Shown here in pieces: positions 1 through 8,855 of a DNA stretch of 64,000 nucleotides. A program made the translations under genes and the position numbers. Source of the stretch: AWTP1-13 sp963840445 (GTDB lineage: Bacteria; Pseudomonadota; Alphaproteobacteria; Rhizobiales; Hyphomicrobiaceae); contig CAWIZC010000033.1 in the NCBI GenBank assembly GCA_963840445.1, positions 1 to 64,000 of the forward strand, in the 5' to 3' direction. Under the pieces are notes generated by a model. It searched no databases. It was given only the letters and a program-made list of their open reading frames with translations, and was not told the origin of the DNA. Each line of letters starts with the position of its first letter. The stretch's first letter is position 1.

Positions 1-238
1 CGATTGCGACGATCGTCCAGTCATGCCGGACCAGCAGCCTCCTGTCGTGGCTAGCCGATAGACGATATCGGCATACATTCAAGGAACCGTGTTGGTACAG
101 ACACTGCGGATCCCCATTTAGCGTTTGGCCACGCGCGATCTGCCTTTTCTTCAAGCCACCGGCCCCCACACTCCGACCACAGACAATGATTCGTCCGACA
201 GGGCGTCGGACTGGGCATGATCCAACGCGGAGGTCATC
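1..238 (+). other. Left edge and leader of the porin gene
   Basis: From base 2 a plus-strand frame runs without interruption to a TAG at 59-61, so this may be the last 19 codons of a gene that begins outside the window; this is too short to identify. The remaining 175 bases hold no gene that I can support. GGAGG at 230-234 is the ribosome binding site of the porin that starts at 239. Confidence 0.3.
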
Positions 239-1037
239 ATGAGAATTGTTCGCCACTTGAATAGAATTGCAGTTGGTGCAGCCATTATTGCTGGTGCGAC
301 GTTGGGCGCTGCCAGCGCCGCTCAGGCCGACGGCATGGATCGCGGCGCCCAGGCAGCTTACGTGCGTCCCTTTACATGGACCGGTTTCTACGTTGGTGGC
401 AACGTCGGCTATGGTTGGGGGGACAACAACCGGGTACGTGACCTTGACGGGTATAACCCCAACGGTAACTTTCGCATTGGTGACACCGACGGCGCGTCTT
501 TCGGTCTGCAGGCTGGCTACAATCAGCAGTTTCAGAGAATTGTAGTCGGCATCGAGGGTGATGGGGGGTTCTTGGGGCTCACTGGTGCAGGGCAGTTCCC
601 ACCCTTCATTGGCTGTACGCTCGCCGACCGATAGCGCCGCGACCGTCGATATGGACTACTACGGCACGATCACCGGTCGATTGGGATTTACGGCCGGGGA
701 ACGCCTGCTGATTTACGGAAAGGCGGGTTGGGGCTGGGTGCGCGCGCGCGCCAGCTTCACCGATTCAGACCCGACTGGTACTACGCTGGTCTCCGGGCTA
801 GAGCGCAATCGCACCCTGGATGGTGGAGTATGGGGTGGCGGCCTAGAATACGCCCTGAGCGATTGGTTTTCGCTGAAGGTTGAGTACCTCCACTTCGATA
901 TCAGCGACACGCTCACGCACATCGCAAGATCCAACACTGGTTCGTCCTTCCGGTTCGCCCATGATATCGAAGACTTCGACACCGTGAAGGTTGGCTTCAA
1001 CATCAAATTCAATCGTGACGTTGCGCCAATGAAGTGA
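239..1037 (+). pseudogene. Omp25/RopB-like outer-membrane porin, frameshifted
   Basis: This encodes an Omp25/Omp31-type eight-stranded outer-membrane beta-barrel. The first frame starts at the ATG at 239 behind a GGAGG site. It has a signal peptide (AAQA cleavage-like site near residue 30), then the family hallmark WTGFYVGGNVGYGWG near residue 47 and an alternating GLQAGYNQQF strand. This frame stops at 632-634. The barrel resumes in another frame from about 630 with MDYYGTITGRLGF, LIYGKAGWGW, GGLEYALSDWFSLKVEYLHFD and a final VKVGFNIKF strand. One frameshift between about 610 and 632 separates the halves. The total is about 265 residues, normal for the family, so nothing large is lost. Either the gene is a recent pseudogene or the assembly has an indel. 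Confidence 0.8.
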
Positions 1038-1328
1038 GACGGGTGCGGCGTCAGCCTCCAAACCCCGACGCGTAGTTTGGCCGTCGCGCTTTTAGCTCCG
1101 CAGGCGCGGCGGCCTCAATGCTGTGTCCGTCTCGGGCTGACGTCCGCCGCAAGCCCTGCGACTTGCAAGGCGCGAGGTCACAGACGCCTATTGGCCTCGT
1201 TTGCCAGCATAAACACCAAGCCCGCTCGGCTTCCTGCGGACGTTCCGACTGCAGCCCGGCAAGCGAACTGGCTTCGACGCTGCCGGGGCCACGCCAGTGA
1301 CGAGGCGTTCAAGTTCGTCGTCTAGGAT

Positions 1329-1415
1329 CTACGCGGTCATAAAGACGAAGAAGAACGTCGTGGCAGCTGCGGTGACGATCAGCAGCACGATGAGGGGGTC
1401 GCGAAGAGGGTTCAT
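1329..1415 (-). CDS. Tiny hydrophobic peptide (28 aa), hypothetical
   Basis: This minus-strand frame reads MNPLRDPLIVLLIVTAAATT followed by FFFVFMTA and a TAG stop. It would be one membrane-spanning helix after a short charged N-terminus. The codons have high GC at third positions. The ribosome binding site is weak, so translation is uncertain. Similar 25-45 residue single-helix proteins recur elsewhere in the window (19608-19733), which makes this one more plausible, but I cannot assign a family or function. Confidence 0.3.
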   Translation of the reverse strand: MNPLRDPLIVLLIVTAAATTFFFVFMTA

Positions 1416-1854
1416 CCCGCGCTAACGCACTACTGCCGAATGAGTTGCAACACGGTTGTGGATATCCCCACCAGCACCCGATGCTGCATGCCGAAGGCTA
1501 CGCTAACGCCGGGCGTTAGCGACGCAATTGGCCGACGCATCGATCCGTTTGGCCGTCTCCTAGTTGCACACCCTCGGTTTCATCTCCGGCAGCGGTTGGA
1601 CCGCTCCATCGGACGGCCGATTTCTGTCCGTGGCGCTGGATCGGGACGTGTGGGGTAACGTTAGGGTGCCACGAGGTCACACCGAAAAACGTTGGTTCAC
1701 CGGTTCCGACCTCAGAACTGCTCTGATGGGGTCGTCGTCCCGTGCGCACGGTTAAGCTGTCTGCTCACGGCAGAGTTGCACGACCACATCGGTATCTTGC
1801 GCTAGGTTCAGGGCTGGTTCGTCCCTGTCATCACGCGGGGTCGCCTGCTGCCCT
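1416..1854. other. Intergenic stretch without a supported gene
   Basis: Short frames exist here on both strands, but none has a convincing ribosome binding site, domain or codon bias. The only structure I see is the perfect inverted repeat at 1501-1521. The right end abuts the tRNA fragment. Confidence 0.4.
1501..1521. repeat. Perfect 10-bp inverted repeat
   Basis: CGCTAACGCC and GGCGTTAGCG face each other across one base. There is no T-run on either side, so this is not a standard intrinsic terminator. A regulator site or a residual stem-loop is possible. Confidence 0.35.
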
Positions 1855-1904
1855 CTTGCTTTGGGAGCAGGGGGCCGCAGGTTCGAATCCTGCTGCCCCG
1901 ACCA
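1855..1904 (+). other. 3' fragment of tRNA-Pro (TGG); putative attachment site
   Basis: This holds the anticodon arm (CTTGC, loop TTTGGGA with anticodon TGG, GCAGG), the variable region, the T arm (GCAGG-TTCGAAT-CCTGC), a 3' acceptor strand TGCCCCG, discriminator A and an encoded CCA. The matching 5' half is missing: no D arm precedes it, and the nearest CGGGG is seven bases too close. The stretch from the anticodon loop to CCA is exactly what many tyrosine integrases duplicate on integrating into a tRNA gene. I infer an att half-site left by an integrated element. No integrase is visible in the window. Confidence 0.6.
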
Positions 1905-2010
1905 ATACTTGGGTGAGTTCTCATGCTAGCCTGGCTAACTGCCGCCCGGCGTGAACGCGGGTTCTCCAGACGAGACAGGGCGCGTGTTTCCGCGACAACC
2001 GGGGCGAGGC

Positions 2011-2253
2011 GGAAGCATCAGCCGATTGATCAACGAGACCGTGTCGACGGCTCAGGGCTCACGGCTGGAAATGCGGGATTTGATCCAGGGCTATCGCAGC
2101 TGGTGGGCCGCCGAAGGCCTGAAGGCGGTCGATCTCAGCAAGCGTTGGATGAGTTCGGGCTCCTTTGTCAGCAAATCGGCATTACCATTGAGGTGGGCGA
2201 CGCTCAGCGGGTCTGTGTCGGCCCGCTCCTTATCGCGGGAGCCGATTATATGA
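2011..2253 (+). pseudogene. Remnant of an unrecognised protein, frameshifted
   Basis: One frame gives MRDLIQGYRSWWAAEGLKAV followed by DLSK to about 2142. The next frame continues as ALDEFGLLCQQIGITIEVGD and QRVCVG. Joining them needs one extra G near 2141 and yields a continuous, protein-like sequence. This WW-containing alpha-helical segment recalls the C-terminal parts of small proteins carried on mobile elements, but I do not recognise the family. Its position just after the tRNA-Pro fragment fits the debris of an integrated element. Neither end is clear, so the bounds are approximate. Confidence 0.35.
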
Positions 2254-2322
2254 TTAAGGCGTTTAGGCTAGGGTGGTTGCATCGAGCGACCGGTCAGACA
2301 GTTGCAATCTTAGGGTTTTTCC

Positions 2323-3897
2323 ATGGGTTCGGACGCGCATCTTAAGCCGGTTTCGTCCCCACGCCGGGCGGCCATCATTTTGGCTGCGGGACTTGCTGCA
2401 GGTGCGATGGTGTCTTGCCCCGACAGTGTTGCCGCACGGAGCAGCCGCGAGATCGTGGAGGCACGCCCTGCAGGCGTGCCCTTGATGGCGATCGTTGCTC
2501 TCGGGGAGCAGCGCATAACGGTCTACGATGCTCAGGGCAAGGTACTGCAAGCGCCAGTCTCTACCGGGCAAACCGGCTATGAAACGCCCGCCGGAATCTA
2601 CAGCGTCATACAGAAGGAGGCGGAGCACTACTCCAATCTCTACGACGATGCTTCGATGCCGTTCATGCAACGTATCACCTGGTCAGGCATTGCGCTGCAT
2701 GCCGGTGTGCTGCCGGGACATCCCGCATCGCACGGTTGCGTGCGTATGCCCTATGATTTTGCGCAGCACCTGTTCGACAAGACCAGCAAGGGCATGCGAG
2801 TGATCGTGATGCCGCGCGACGTTGCGCCAGCGGATATCACCCACCCCAGCCTGTTCAAGCCCAAGATCGTCGACGTGGGGCTGCCGGCGCTCACGGTGGC
2901 TGGCACTACCGGACAGGTCAGTGGTGTTGCTCCTAAGCATATGCAGGCCCTGAGGGCCATCGCCGACGCCAAGGCGTCCGAGGTTTCGTCCGCGGCCAAG
3001 AAGGCGGAGGAAGCGCGTCAAGCCGCCGTTGCGGCGGGCGCGGAAGCGGTTCGGTTCACGAGAGCGCTGCGCATGGCAGAACGTGAAAGAACACTTGCCG
3101 AGGCCCAGTTGAAAGAGGCGGAGAAAGCATTCGACGAGGCGACAGCTAGCTCCTCCGGCACGACCGAAAAAGCTGCTGAGGTGAAGGCTGCCGCTACCAG
3201 TCGGCTAACGGAAGCGCAAACCCGGCTGGATAGTCTGAAATCCGGAGGACAACCGAAACTCGACGCAGCAATAGCCGCGCGCGAAGCCGCCAATCTGGCA
3301 GAGGCTGCAAGAGTGGTCGCCATAGTTGCTGCGCGTGAGGCGAACGCCAAGATGTTACCCGTATCGGTCTTCATCAGCCGCGAAACGCAGCGATTGTACG
3401 TGCGGCAGGCATTTCAGCCCGTGTTCGACGCACCTATCAAGATTAGCGAGGCAAGCAGCCCGATCGGCACGCACGTGTACACGGCCCTTGCCTACATCGA
3501 CACGGGCGCGGACATACGGTGGAGTGCCGTCTCAATGTCAAAGAGCGCGGTTTCTGGCGAGGCGCGCTCGAATGGGCGTCGGCATCACGCCAGTGACAGC
3601 AACACAAACGCGAGCGCTGCAGACACTAGAGATGCCCAGGCCGCGCTTGATCGCATCACCATTCCGCAGGAGGCTGTCGATCGAATTTCGGAAGTCATCT
3701 CACCCGGTTCGGCGTTGATTGTCTCCGATGAGCCGATGAGCCAAGAAACAAGCAAGGGCACTGATTTCGTGGTGCTCATGAGCGGAGAACCGCAAGGCGG
3801 CATTAAAATTCGACAGCGCAAGCCCAGCGACTACTACCGAGGCTATCGGCCGTACCAACGTTCGCCCTACGGACAAGGTCAATCTTCGTGGTGGTGA
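2323..3897 (+). CDS. L,D-transpeptidase (YkuD) with long coiled-coil region
   Basis: This is a 524-residue exported cell-wall enzyme. Residues 1-38 are a signal peptide (RRAAIILAAGLAAGAM core). A YkuD L,D-transpeptidase domain spans about 52-165 and contains the catalytic signature ALHAGVLPGHPASHGCVRM, with H137, G138 and the nucleophile C139. Such enzymes make 3-3 cross-links or attach proteins to peptidoglycan. Residues 205-335 are Ala/Glu/Lys-rich and predicted coiled coil. A second segment, about 345-400 (SVFISRETQRLYVRQAF), looks like the start of another YkuD-like domain but has no HGC motif. The tail is Tyr/Arg/Gln-rich. The ATG at 2323 is the only start that keeps the signal peptide; its ribosome binding site is weak. 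Confidence 0.85.
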   Translation: MGSDAHLKPVSSPRRAAIILAAGLAAGAMVSCPDSVAARSSREIVEARPAGVPLMAIVALGEQRITVYDAQGKVLQAPVSTGQTGYETPAGIYSVIQKEAEHYSNLYDDASMPFMQRITWSGIALHAGVLPGHPASHGCVRMPYDFAQHLFDKTSKGMRVIVMPRDVAPADITHPSLFKPKIVDVGLPALTVAGTTGQVSGVAPKHMQALRAIADAKASEVSSAAKKAEEARQAAVAAGAEAVRFTRALRMAERERTLAEAQLKEAEKAFDEATASSSGTTEKAAEVKAAATSRLTEAQTRLDSLKSGGQPKLDAAIAAREAANLAEAARVVAIVAAREANAKMLPVSVFISRETQRLYVRQAFQPVFDAPIKISEASSPIGTHVYTALAYIDTGADIRWSAVSMSKSAVSGEARSNGRRHHASDSNTNASAADTRDAQAALDRITIPQEAVDRISEVISPGSALIVSDEPMSQETSKGTDFVVLMSGEPQGGIKIRQRKPSDYYRGYRPYQRSPYGQGQSSWW

Positions 3898-4216
3898 GGG
3901 TCCCATCGCGTTGATGCGCATCGCTCATAGCGCAACACTCCAAACTTGAGCGGAACCTTCGATCGCAGGCCGCATTCGCCGACGCTGGGCGCTCCCATTC
4001 GCTCTTGGGGCTTGCACGCCGGACATAGATCAACTCGCAACCAAGCAACGTTGCTATGGGCGGCTTTGCGGGCCATTGGGGTCTCTTTGCCCCGCGCTTT
4101 GGTCGGAACCAATGTCCGGCGCCTTGACTGATGCCGAAGAAGATGTCGCCGCGAAGAAATAGAAGAAAGCAGCCAGCAAGCAGAAGAAGGACGATAAACA
4201 AGAGCGCAGGGGTCAT
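3803..4216 (-). CDS. Possible small membrane protein, hypothetical
   Basis: This frame starts with MTPALLFIVLLLLAGCFLLF, one strong membrane helix, followed by a basic stretch and a Cys-containing tail of low quality. Its ATG overlaps the stop of the 41-residue frame upstream in an ATGA junction, which favours translation of at least the N-terminal part. The 3' end overlaps the transpeptidase gene on the other strand by 95 bases, so the C-terminal part may not be genuine and the gene could be frame-damaged. I recognise no family. Confidence 0.25.
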   Translation of the reverse strand: MTPALLFIVLLLLAGCFLLFLRGDIFFGISQGAGHWFRPKRGAKRPQWPAKPPIATLLGCELIYVRRASPKSEWERPASANAACDRRFRSSLECCAMSDAHQRDGTLTTTKIDLVRRANVGTADSLGSSRWACAVEF

Positions 4217-4338
4217 GTTCCACCGTGCCTGGTCCGACCGAATGTGGTCATCCGGGCGCCGCCGGCTAATGGTTGGGCCGGCTCCACCGGATCAGCCATC
4301 ACGGGATCAATGTGCTCTAGGTCTGGTTGTTGCGTCAT
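4213..4338 (-). CDS. Small hypothetical protein (41 aa)
   Basis: The ATG at 4338 follows a good GGAGG site with about seven bases of spacing. The peptide begins MTQQPDLEHIDPVMADPVEP, is acidic and proline-rich in its first half and basic at the end. It has no signal peptide or membrane segment. Its stop overlaps the start of the next leftward frame (ATGA). The ribosome binding site is the main support; there is no recognisable domain. Confidence 0.35.
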   Translation of the reverse strand: MTQQPDLEHIDPVMADPVEPAQPLAGGARMTTFGRTRHGGT

Positions 4339-4528
4339 ATCCTGCCTCCGCAAGCGTCCCATGAGAAACAGCACGTTGGGGGTAGGTTCCCATCTACAAC
4401 GGCAACTTGATACGCGCGAAACGCTCGCGGGCGCAATCACCCCCTCCATAATGACGCAAACATCGCAGGTGGCGTGGGGCAAGCAAGACCTAGCGGTGCC
4501 CAACGCAGGACCGAGTTGGCATGCGATG

Positions 4529-4957
4529 CTAGCGCCGTTGCTGCCTCTCTCGTGCTTCCTCTTCCTGAATCGTAAGGGCAGCCTCTGGCATGGCCTCCAG
4601 TCGGGCTTTTGGTATCGGATCGCCGCTCAAATCGGATAGTCCGTACGTTCCTTCGTCGATCTTCGCGAGCGCACGATCGATCGCGCGCAAGTGCTGTCCT
4701 TCCACGGCATCTACGTTCTCATCGACTTCGTTTTGAGCCAGAGCCTGGGCGTCGTCTTCGATCTCCTTGGCCTCTCTGGTTTTGGGCGCGCGCTCCGCAT
4801 TCCTGGAGGTGCCTGTACCCAGCAGCTGATTGCGCATAGCGGTGAGACGCTTGCGCTGTTGGTTCAAAAAGGCTGGATCTCCGGCGGCTTTCTGCTTTCT
4901 CATTGCGTCCTCCAACGTTGCCGGGGCGCTTTCGTTGCGCAGTTTGTCCAGCAGCAT
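4529..4957 (-). CDS. DksA/TraR-like protein lacking zinc-finger cysteines
   Basis: This is a 142-residue protein with the DksA/TraR plan: an N-terminal helical region, a central charged coiled coil (about 50-95) and a C-terminal globular part with the signature DRALAKIDEGTYGLSDLSGD followed by PIPKARLEAMPEA. In classical members the sequence around YG-C-x2-C and the later C-x2-C binds zinc. Here those positions are S-x2-S and T-x2-E, so the C4 site is absent. DksA proteins bind in the RNA polymerase secondary channel and tune rRNA and stress promoters; this paralogue presumably folds without zinc. An internal Met (MRKQKAAGD) is an alternative start. It sits alone between the GGDEF-EAL gene and the small-protein pair. 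Confidence 0.75.
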   Translation of the reverse strand: MLLDKLRNESAPATLEDAMRKQKAAGDPAFLNQQRKRLTAMRNQLLGTGTSRNAERAPKTREAKEIEDDAQALAQNEVDENVDAVEGQHLRAIDRALAKIDEGTYGLSDLSGDPIPKARLEAMPEAALTIQEEEARERQQRR

Positions 4958-5118
4958 CCCACCAGCTGCCGTCGCGACGGCCGCAGCGCGGATATCGCCA
5001 GGGGCGCACTAAGCCGGAGCTGTCCCGCGCTATTTCTCTTCGCTGCTCAAAGGCTGACTTGACAATATACGCGTCCAGGGATGTTCCGTCGGTCAATTAT
5101 TGAGGTGCGCACAGGGCT

Positions 5119-7161
5119 TCACCGATTTGGCCCGATAAGGCCATATGCTGCTTGCGGTGAGGTCGATTGCTCCAGTATGCCATCGGCCTCGGGTGCGATA
5201 GTTGTCGATTGCCTTGAATGCCTTCTCTGAAAGTCCTTCAGCAATTCGACGCTGATTTCGGAACCGCACATTGGGCGTCCGAAGAAAAATCCCTGCACCT
5301 GATCGGCATTGATCCTATCCAGGAATGTTGCCTGCTCCGCCGTCTCCACGCCTTCGACAGTGACCCGCATATGCAATTCACGTCCGAGCGCGATGATCGT
5401 CTTCACCACCGTTTCCGCATCCCCGCCGCGGACATCGAAGCCCTGCATAAAGCTGCGGTCGATCTTGATCTTGTCGAAGGGGAACCGCCACAGATAACTG
5501 AGACTTGAATACCCGGTTCCAAAATCATCCATGACGATGGCGACACCCATCGCCTTCAGGGATTCGAGCTCCATCATGATGGCTTCACTGTTGCCGAGGA
5601 GCATGGTCTCGGTGATCTCCAGCTCAAGACGATGCGCAGCAAGGCCCGCTTCCTCGAGGGCAGCGGCCACAATGGTGCTAACCCTGCCGGTTTCGAATTG
5701 CGCTGGCGACAAATTTACGGCAACCGTCAGCGGCTCCGGCCAGGCAGCGGCGGCGCGGCAGGCCTCGCGCAGGACCCAGGTGCCGATCTTGTCGATCATG
5801 CGCATGTCCTCGGCGAGAGGAATGAAGGTAGCCGGCGGAATCAGGCTACCGTCCGGTGCAGGCAAGCGAACAAGAGCCTCGAAGCCGGTGAGCTGGCGAC
5901 TGGAGACTTCGAAGACCGGTTGATAGTGCAAAACAAAGCGCTCGTGCAGGACGGCATCCCGAATGGCTTTCTCCATTGCTATGCGTGTCTGCAGCGCCGC
6001 GTCCATCTCGGGCACGAAGAACTGGATACGGTTGCGGCCGTCGGCCTTGCTTTTGTAAAGGGCGAGGTCGGCGCTTTTCAGCAGCCTCTCCGGGTCGGTT
6101 CCGTCCGCCGGCGCCAATGCGACGCCGACGCTGGCCGTGGTCACGATCTCGTGGTCCTTGAGCATCATGGGGGCGGTAACCGCCGAAACAAGACGAGCTG
6201 CAAAATCCTCGGCCTCGCGCTTGTCGACGATTCCGGTCTGGACCAGCACGAACTCGTCACCGCCAAATCGCGCCGCGACGTCGTCGATGCGGGTCACCGC
6301 ACGCAGACGTTCGGCCACCGTCCTCAGAAGAAAATCGCCGGCGTCGTGGCCAAGGACATCGTTTATCTCCTTGAAGCGGTCGAGATCTATGAAGTGCAGA
6401 GCAAGGCTCCCCCGCCGAACGGGAAGGATGGCCAGCGCTTTCTCCAATTGCTCAAGGAGGTAGGCTCGGTTGGCCAGGCCCGTCAGCGCGTCGTGGTGGG
6501 CAAGAAAACGGACGCGCCGATCGGCAATCTGCTTTTCTTTCGTTCGGCGGTACCAGGCAATCGTCGGAACGCCAAACGATAGGCCGGTCAATAGGCAGAG
6601 TGCTGCCGCAGCTTTCAGGAACGTGGCGTTGAAACTGTTGTGCTGCTCGGTCTGGTCGACGTAGGCCGCGACCACAGCGATGACGCGACCGTTGGCCAAC
6701 ACAGGCACGAAGGCCTGCGCATAAAAAGATGGCTGCTCGGGCCCGACGCCCTCCCTCGTGCCAACCACGGCTTGGCCCGTTTTCCCAGCACGGGCTGCGT
6801 CCGAGTTGAACTCAGAGATGTCGGCAAGCCCCACCCTGTCATGCTCCGATACGAGCAGAGAAAAGCCATGACGATCATAGATCTCGTAGCGGAAAACCTG
6901 ATCTGACTTCTGCGAATGGTGGAAAAACGCCATGCTCTCGATTGATGGTCTTTCGCCGGCGGCGATCTGCTCTAGATCGGTAGCGTTCGAAGCGAGGTAT
7001 TGGGCCCAGCTGCGCGCAGTGGATGTGGCGTTTTCATAAAGCAGGTGGCCAGTGGTCGCGTTCACCACTGCCCAGGTGCCACCAAGGAGAATGCACAGCA
7101 TGCCAGCGAAGATGGCAGCATTGCGCAGGACCGAGGCGGTGAGGGGCGATGTCATCCCCAT
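5119..7161 (-). CDS. Membrane GGDEF-EAL cyclic-di-GMP enzyme
   Basis: This is a 680-residue regulator of cyclic di-GMP. One membrane helix lies at about 13-35 and a second at about 183-204, enclosing a periplasmic sensor region of about 145 residues. The diguanylate cyclase domain (about 218-385) has an intact GGDEF motif at 300-304. The phosphodiesterase domain (about 395-645) keeps EAL at 428-430, NLSPAQF, LEITET, DDFGTGYSSLSYL, KIDRSFM, VEGVET and QVQGFFF, so both activities look possible. The ATG at 7161 lies one base after the stop of the upstream TRAP-type binding protein gene. The pair is very likely cotranscribed, which suggests that the binding protein delivers a ligand signal to the sensor region. 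That link is inference. Confidence 0.92.
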   Translation of the reverse strand: MGMTSPLTASVLRNAAIFAGMLCILLGGTWAVVNATTGHLLYENATSTARSWAQYLASNATDLEQIAAGERPSIESMAFFHHSQKSDQVFRYEIYDRHGFSLLVSEHDRVGLADISEFNSDAARAGKTGQAVVGTREGVGPEQPSFYAQAFVPVLANGRVIAVVAAYVDQTEQHNSFNATFLKAAAALCLLTGLSFGVPTIAWYRRTKEKQIADRRVRFLAHHDALTGLANRAYLLEQLEKALAILPVRRGSLALHFIDLDRFKEINDVLGHDAGDFLLRTVAERLRAVTRIDDVAARFGGDEFVLVQTGIVDKREAEDFAARLVSAVTAPMMLKDHEIVTTASVGVALAPADGTDPERLLKSADLALYKSKADGRNRIQFFVPEMDAALQTRIAMEKAIRDAVLHERFVLHYQPVFEVSSRQLTGFEALVRLPAPDGSLIPPATFIPLAEDMRMIDKIGTWVLREACRAAAAWPEPLTVAVNLSPAQFETGRVSTIVAAALEEAGLAAHRLELEITETMLLGNSEAIMMELESLKAMGVAIVMDDFGTGYSSLSYLWRFPFDKIKIDRSFMQGFDVRGGDAETVVKTIIALGRELHMRVTVEGVETAEQATFLDRINADQVQGFFFGRPMCGSEISVELLKDFQRRHSRQSTTIAPEADGILEQSTSPQAAYGLIGPNR

Positions 7162-7162
7162 C

Positions 7163-8173
7163 CTAGTGGCGTGATTGCATCTTTCCGATTTCCAACCTGA
7201 CCATGTTCAGCAGGCCAGGGTTGCGCGGTTGTCTCGCGACCCACTCTCCGATGACCTCCTTGAAGGCCGCATCAATCCGAATCCGCTCTGCCTGCGATGG
7301 AAAGATGACATGGCGTTTGGGGTCCGAGAGCAACTGCTGCATGGATTTGGCGTTGATCTCTTCAAAGAACGCATTTGACTGAGAAACCGACCATTCGCCA
7401 CTGTGTTTGCGGATGATGTCCTGGGCGCGTGGCGGCAAACTCGCGAACTTTGCACGGCTCATCACAAGTGCCAGTGAGGGAGCGTCGGCATGGATCATGT
7501 AATGATAGGTGGCTAAACGCCCCACGCCGAATTCCGCCAACATTGCTGGCGGAAGCGCTGCGCCGTCGATCGCCCCGCTTCCGATCGCGTCGGCAATCTG
7601 ATTGACCGGCATCACAATTCCTTGCATGCCGAGTTTCTCGAAGGTCGCCGCTTCAGTGGGGTTGTTTACGCGTATCTTGAGGCCCTTCAGATCATCCAGG
7701 GACGCTATGGGCCGGCGCGTCTGAATACTGTGGGGCTCAACGGTGAAGGCCGTGATTACGATAAAGTCTTCATACCCTCTGAGGGCGTTAGCCGCGATCA
7801 TCCGCGTGTAGACGAGGCTTGCCTCCTGCTGGTCACGAAACAACCCGGGCAACTCGATGACCGCATTGTCTGGAAACTGATCCGCAGTATAGCCGGGCAC
7901 GATAAAGGCGAGATCCGCGACCCCGTCGCGCACCAGTTGAGGCTGTTGTGCAGGCGCCTTCCCGAGCGCGCCGCGGAAGAAAACCTCGATCTCCAGGAGA
8001 CCTTTCGCCTCGGAATTGACGGCGTCGACGAACGGCTTAACTCCGCCATTGTAAAGAATGGCGTTGTCAGACGAAAAGAATGACAGTTTCAGCTTGACCG
8101 GTTCGGTGGCCCAGGCCGCGACCGGAAACAGCGCGAACGAGAAGAGCAGGCAACGCGCAAGCGTCTTGAGCAT
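7163..8173 (-). CDS. TRAP transporter solute-binding protein (DctP family)
   Basis: This is a 336-residue periplasmic binding protein of the DctP family, which captures organic acids for TRAP transporters. The chosen start, MLKTLARCLLFSFALFPVAA, gives a clear signal peptide ending WATEP; the open frame extends 44 codons further upstream without a signal. The DctP pattern is visible in SLDDLKGLKIRVNNPTEAAT (about 150-170), where the conserved Arg contacts carboxylates, and in the following MPVNQIADAIGSGAIDGAAL. No DctQ or DctM membrane subunits are nearby. Instead the next gene, one base on, is the GGDEF-EAL protein, so this may be a sensor ligand-presenting protein and not a transporter part. 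Confidence 0.88.
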   Translation of the reverse strand: MLKTLARCLLFSFALFPVAAWATEPVKLKLSFFSSDNAILYNGGVKPFVDAVNSEAKGLLEIEVFFRGALGKAPAQQPQLVRDGVADLAFIVPGYTADQFPDNAVIELPGLFRDQQEASLVYTRMIAANALRGYEDFIVITAFTVEPHSIQTRRPIASLDDLKGLKIRVNNPTEAATFEKLGMQGIVMPVNQIADAIGSGAIDGAALPPAMLAEFGVGRLATYHYMIHADAPSLALVMSRAKFASLPPRAQDIIRKHSGEWSVSQSNAFFEEINAKSMQQLLSDPKRHVIFPSQAERIRIDAAFKEVIGEWVARQPRNPGLLNMVRLEIGKMQSRH

Positions 8174-8855
8174 CGGTCTTCCAGCCTGAAGACAGCAATC
8201 GTGCGGGCGATCGCCAGCATGCAGAGCAAGAGTTAAGGGATCAGGACCCGGGCGTGCTGCCACTAACAATAAAGTCGCGTGCTTTCGCGCGGGTAAATGC
8301 GCCAATTACTATTCAAAGGTCTACCAAGGCCTACTATTTACCACGACCCTGGGCACGTCTGCGGCTCAAGAGCTGGGAACCGCGATCATGGACCCAAGAG
8401 TGGCTGCCCACGGCTTCTGTATCCACCGTGACCGCCACAGCCGGCAAAGGCCGATCCATGGCGATCAGAGCAAGCAGGGCGGAGGATGAAACCACATTGC
8501 GGTGCGTCTGGCCGATACAAGCTACAAAACGCGACCTTCCTTGGCCGGCACTTGAAGACCTAGGCGCGGGTATTGTCCAGGCCCGTTTCGCAAGCCAAGC
8601 AGCAACGGAAGATGCTGGTTGGCGCATCAAGAAGAAGTGATCAGCGACGAGTGTTCCGGCGCACCCGCCGCGAAGCACGCATTTTGGACTCTCAAGTCTT
8701 CGGCTTCTCAATGGATTGGCAGTCGGGTGCTCATGCAGAGACATTCATTGGAATGATTTTCGGACCCAAGAGAGTGTTCTTCGCGTCGCAACCCAGACAC
8801 GATGTTGTGTCGAACTCAACTTGCGGGACGTGAGAACAGTGACTGGAGGGCCACG
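8174..8855. other. Long intergenic region between divergent binding-protein genes
   Basis: These 682 bases separate the leftward DctP/GGDEF-EAL operon from the rightward second DctP gene and must carry both promoters. Several open frames cross it, but none has a domain, signal sequence or convincing start. The only clear element is GGAGGG just before 8856. Confidence 0.45.

Noticed and set aside
1501..1521. Perfect palindrome as a possible terminator
   Set aside because: There is no T-run on either strand and no gene ending close by; kept only as an inverted repeat.
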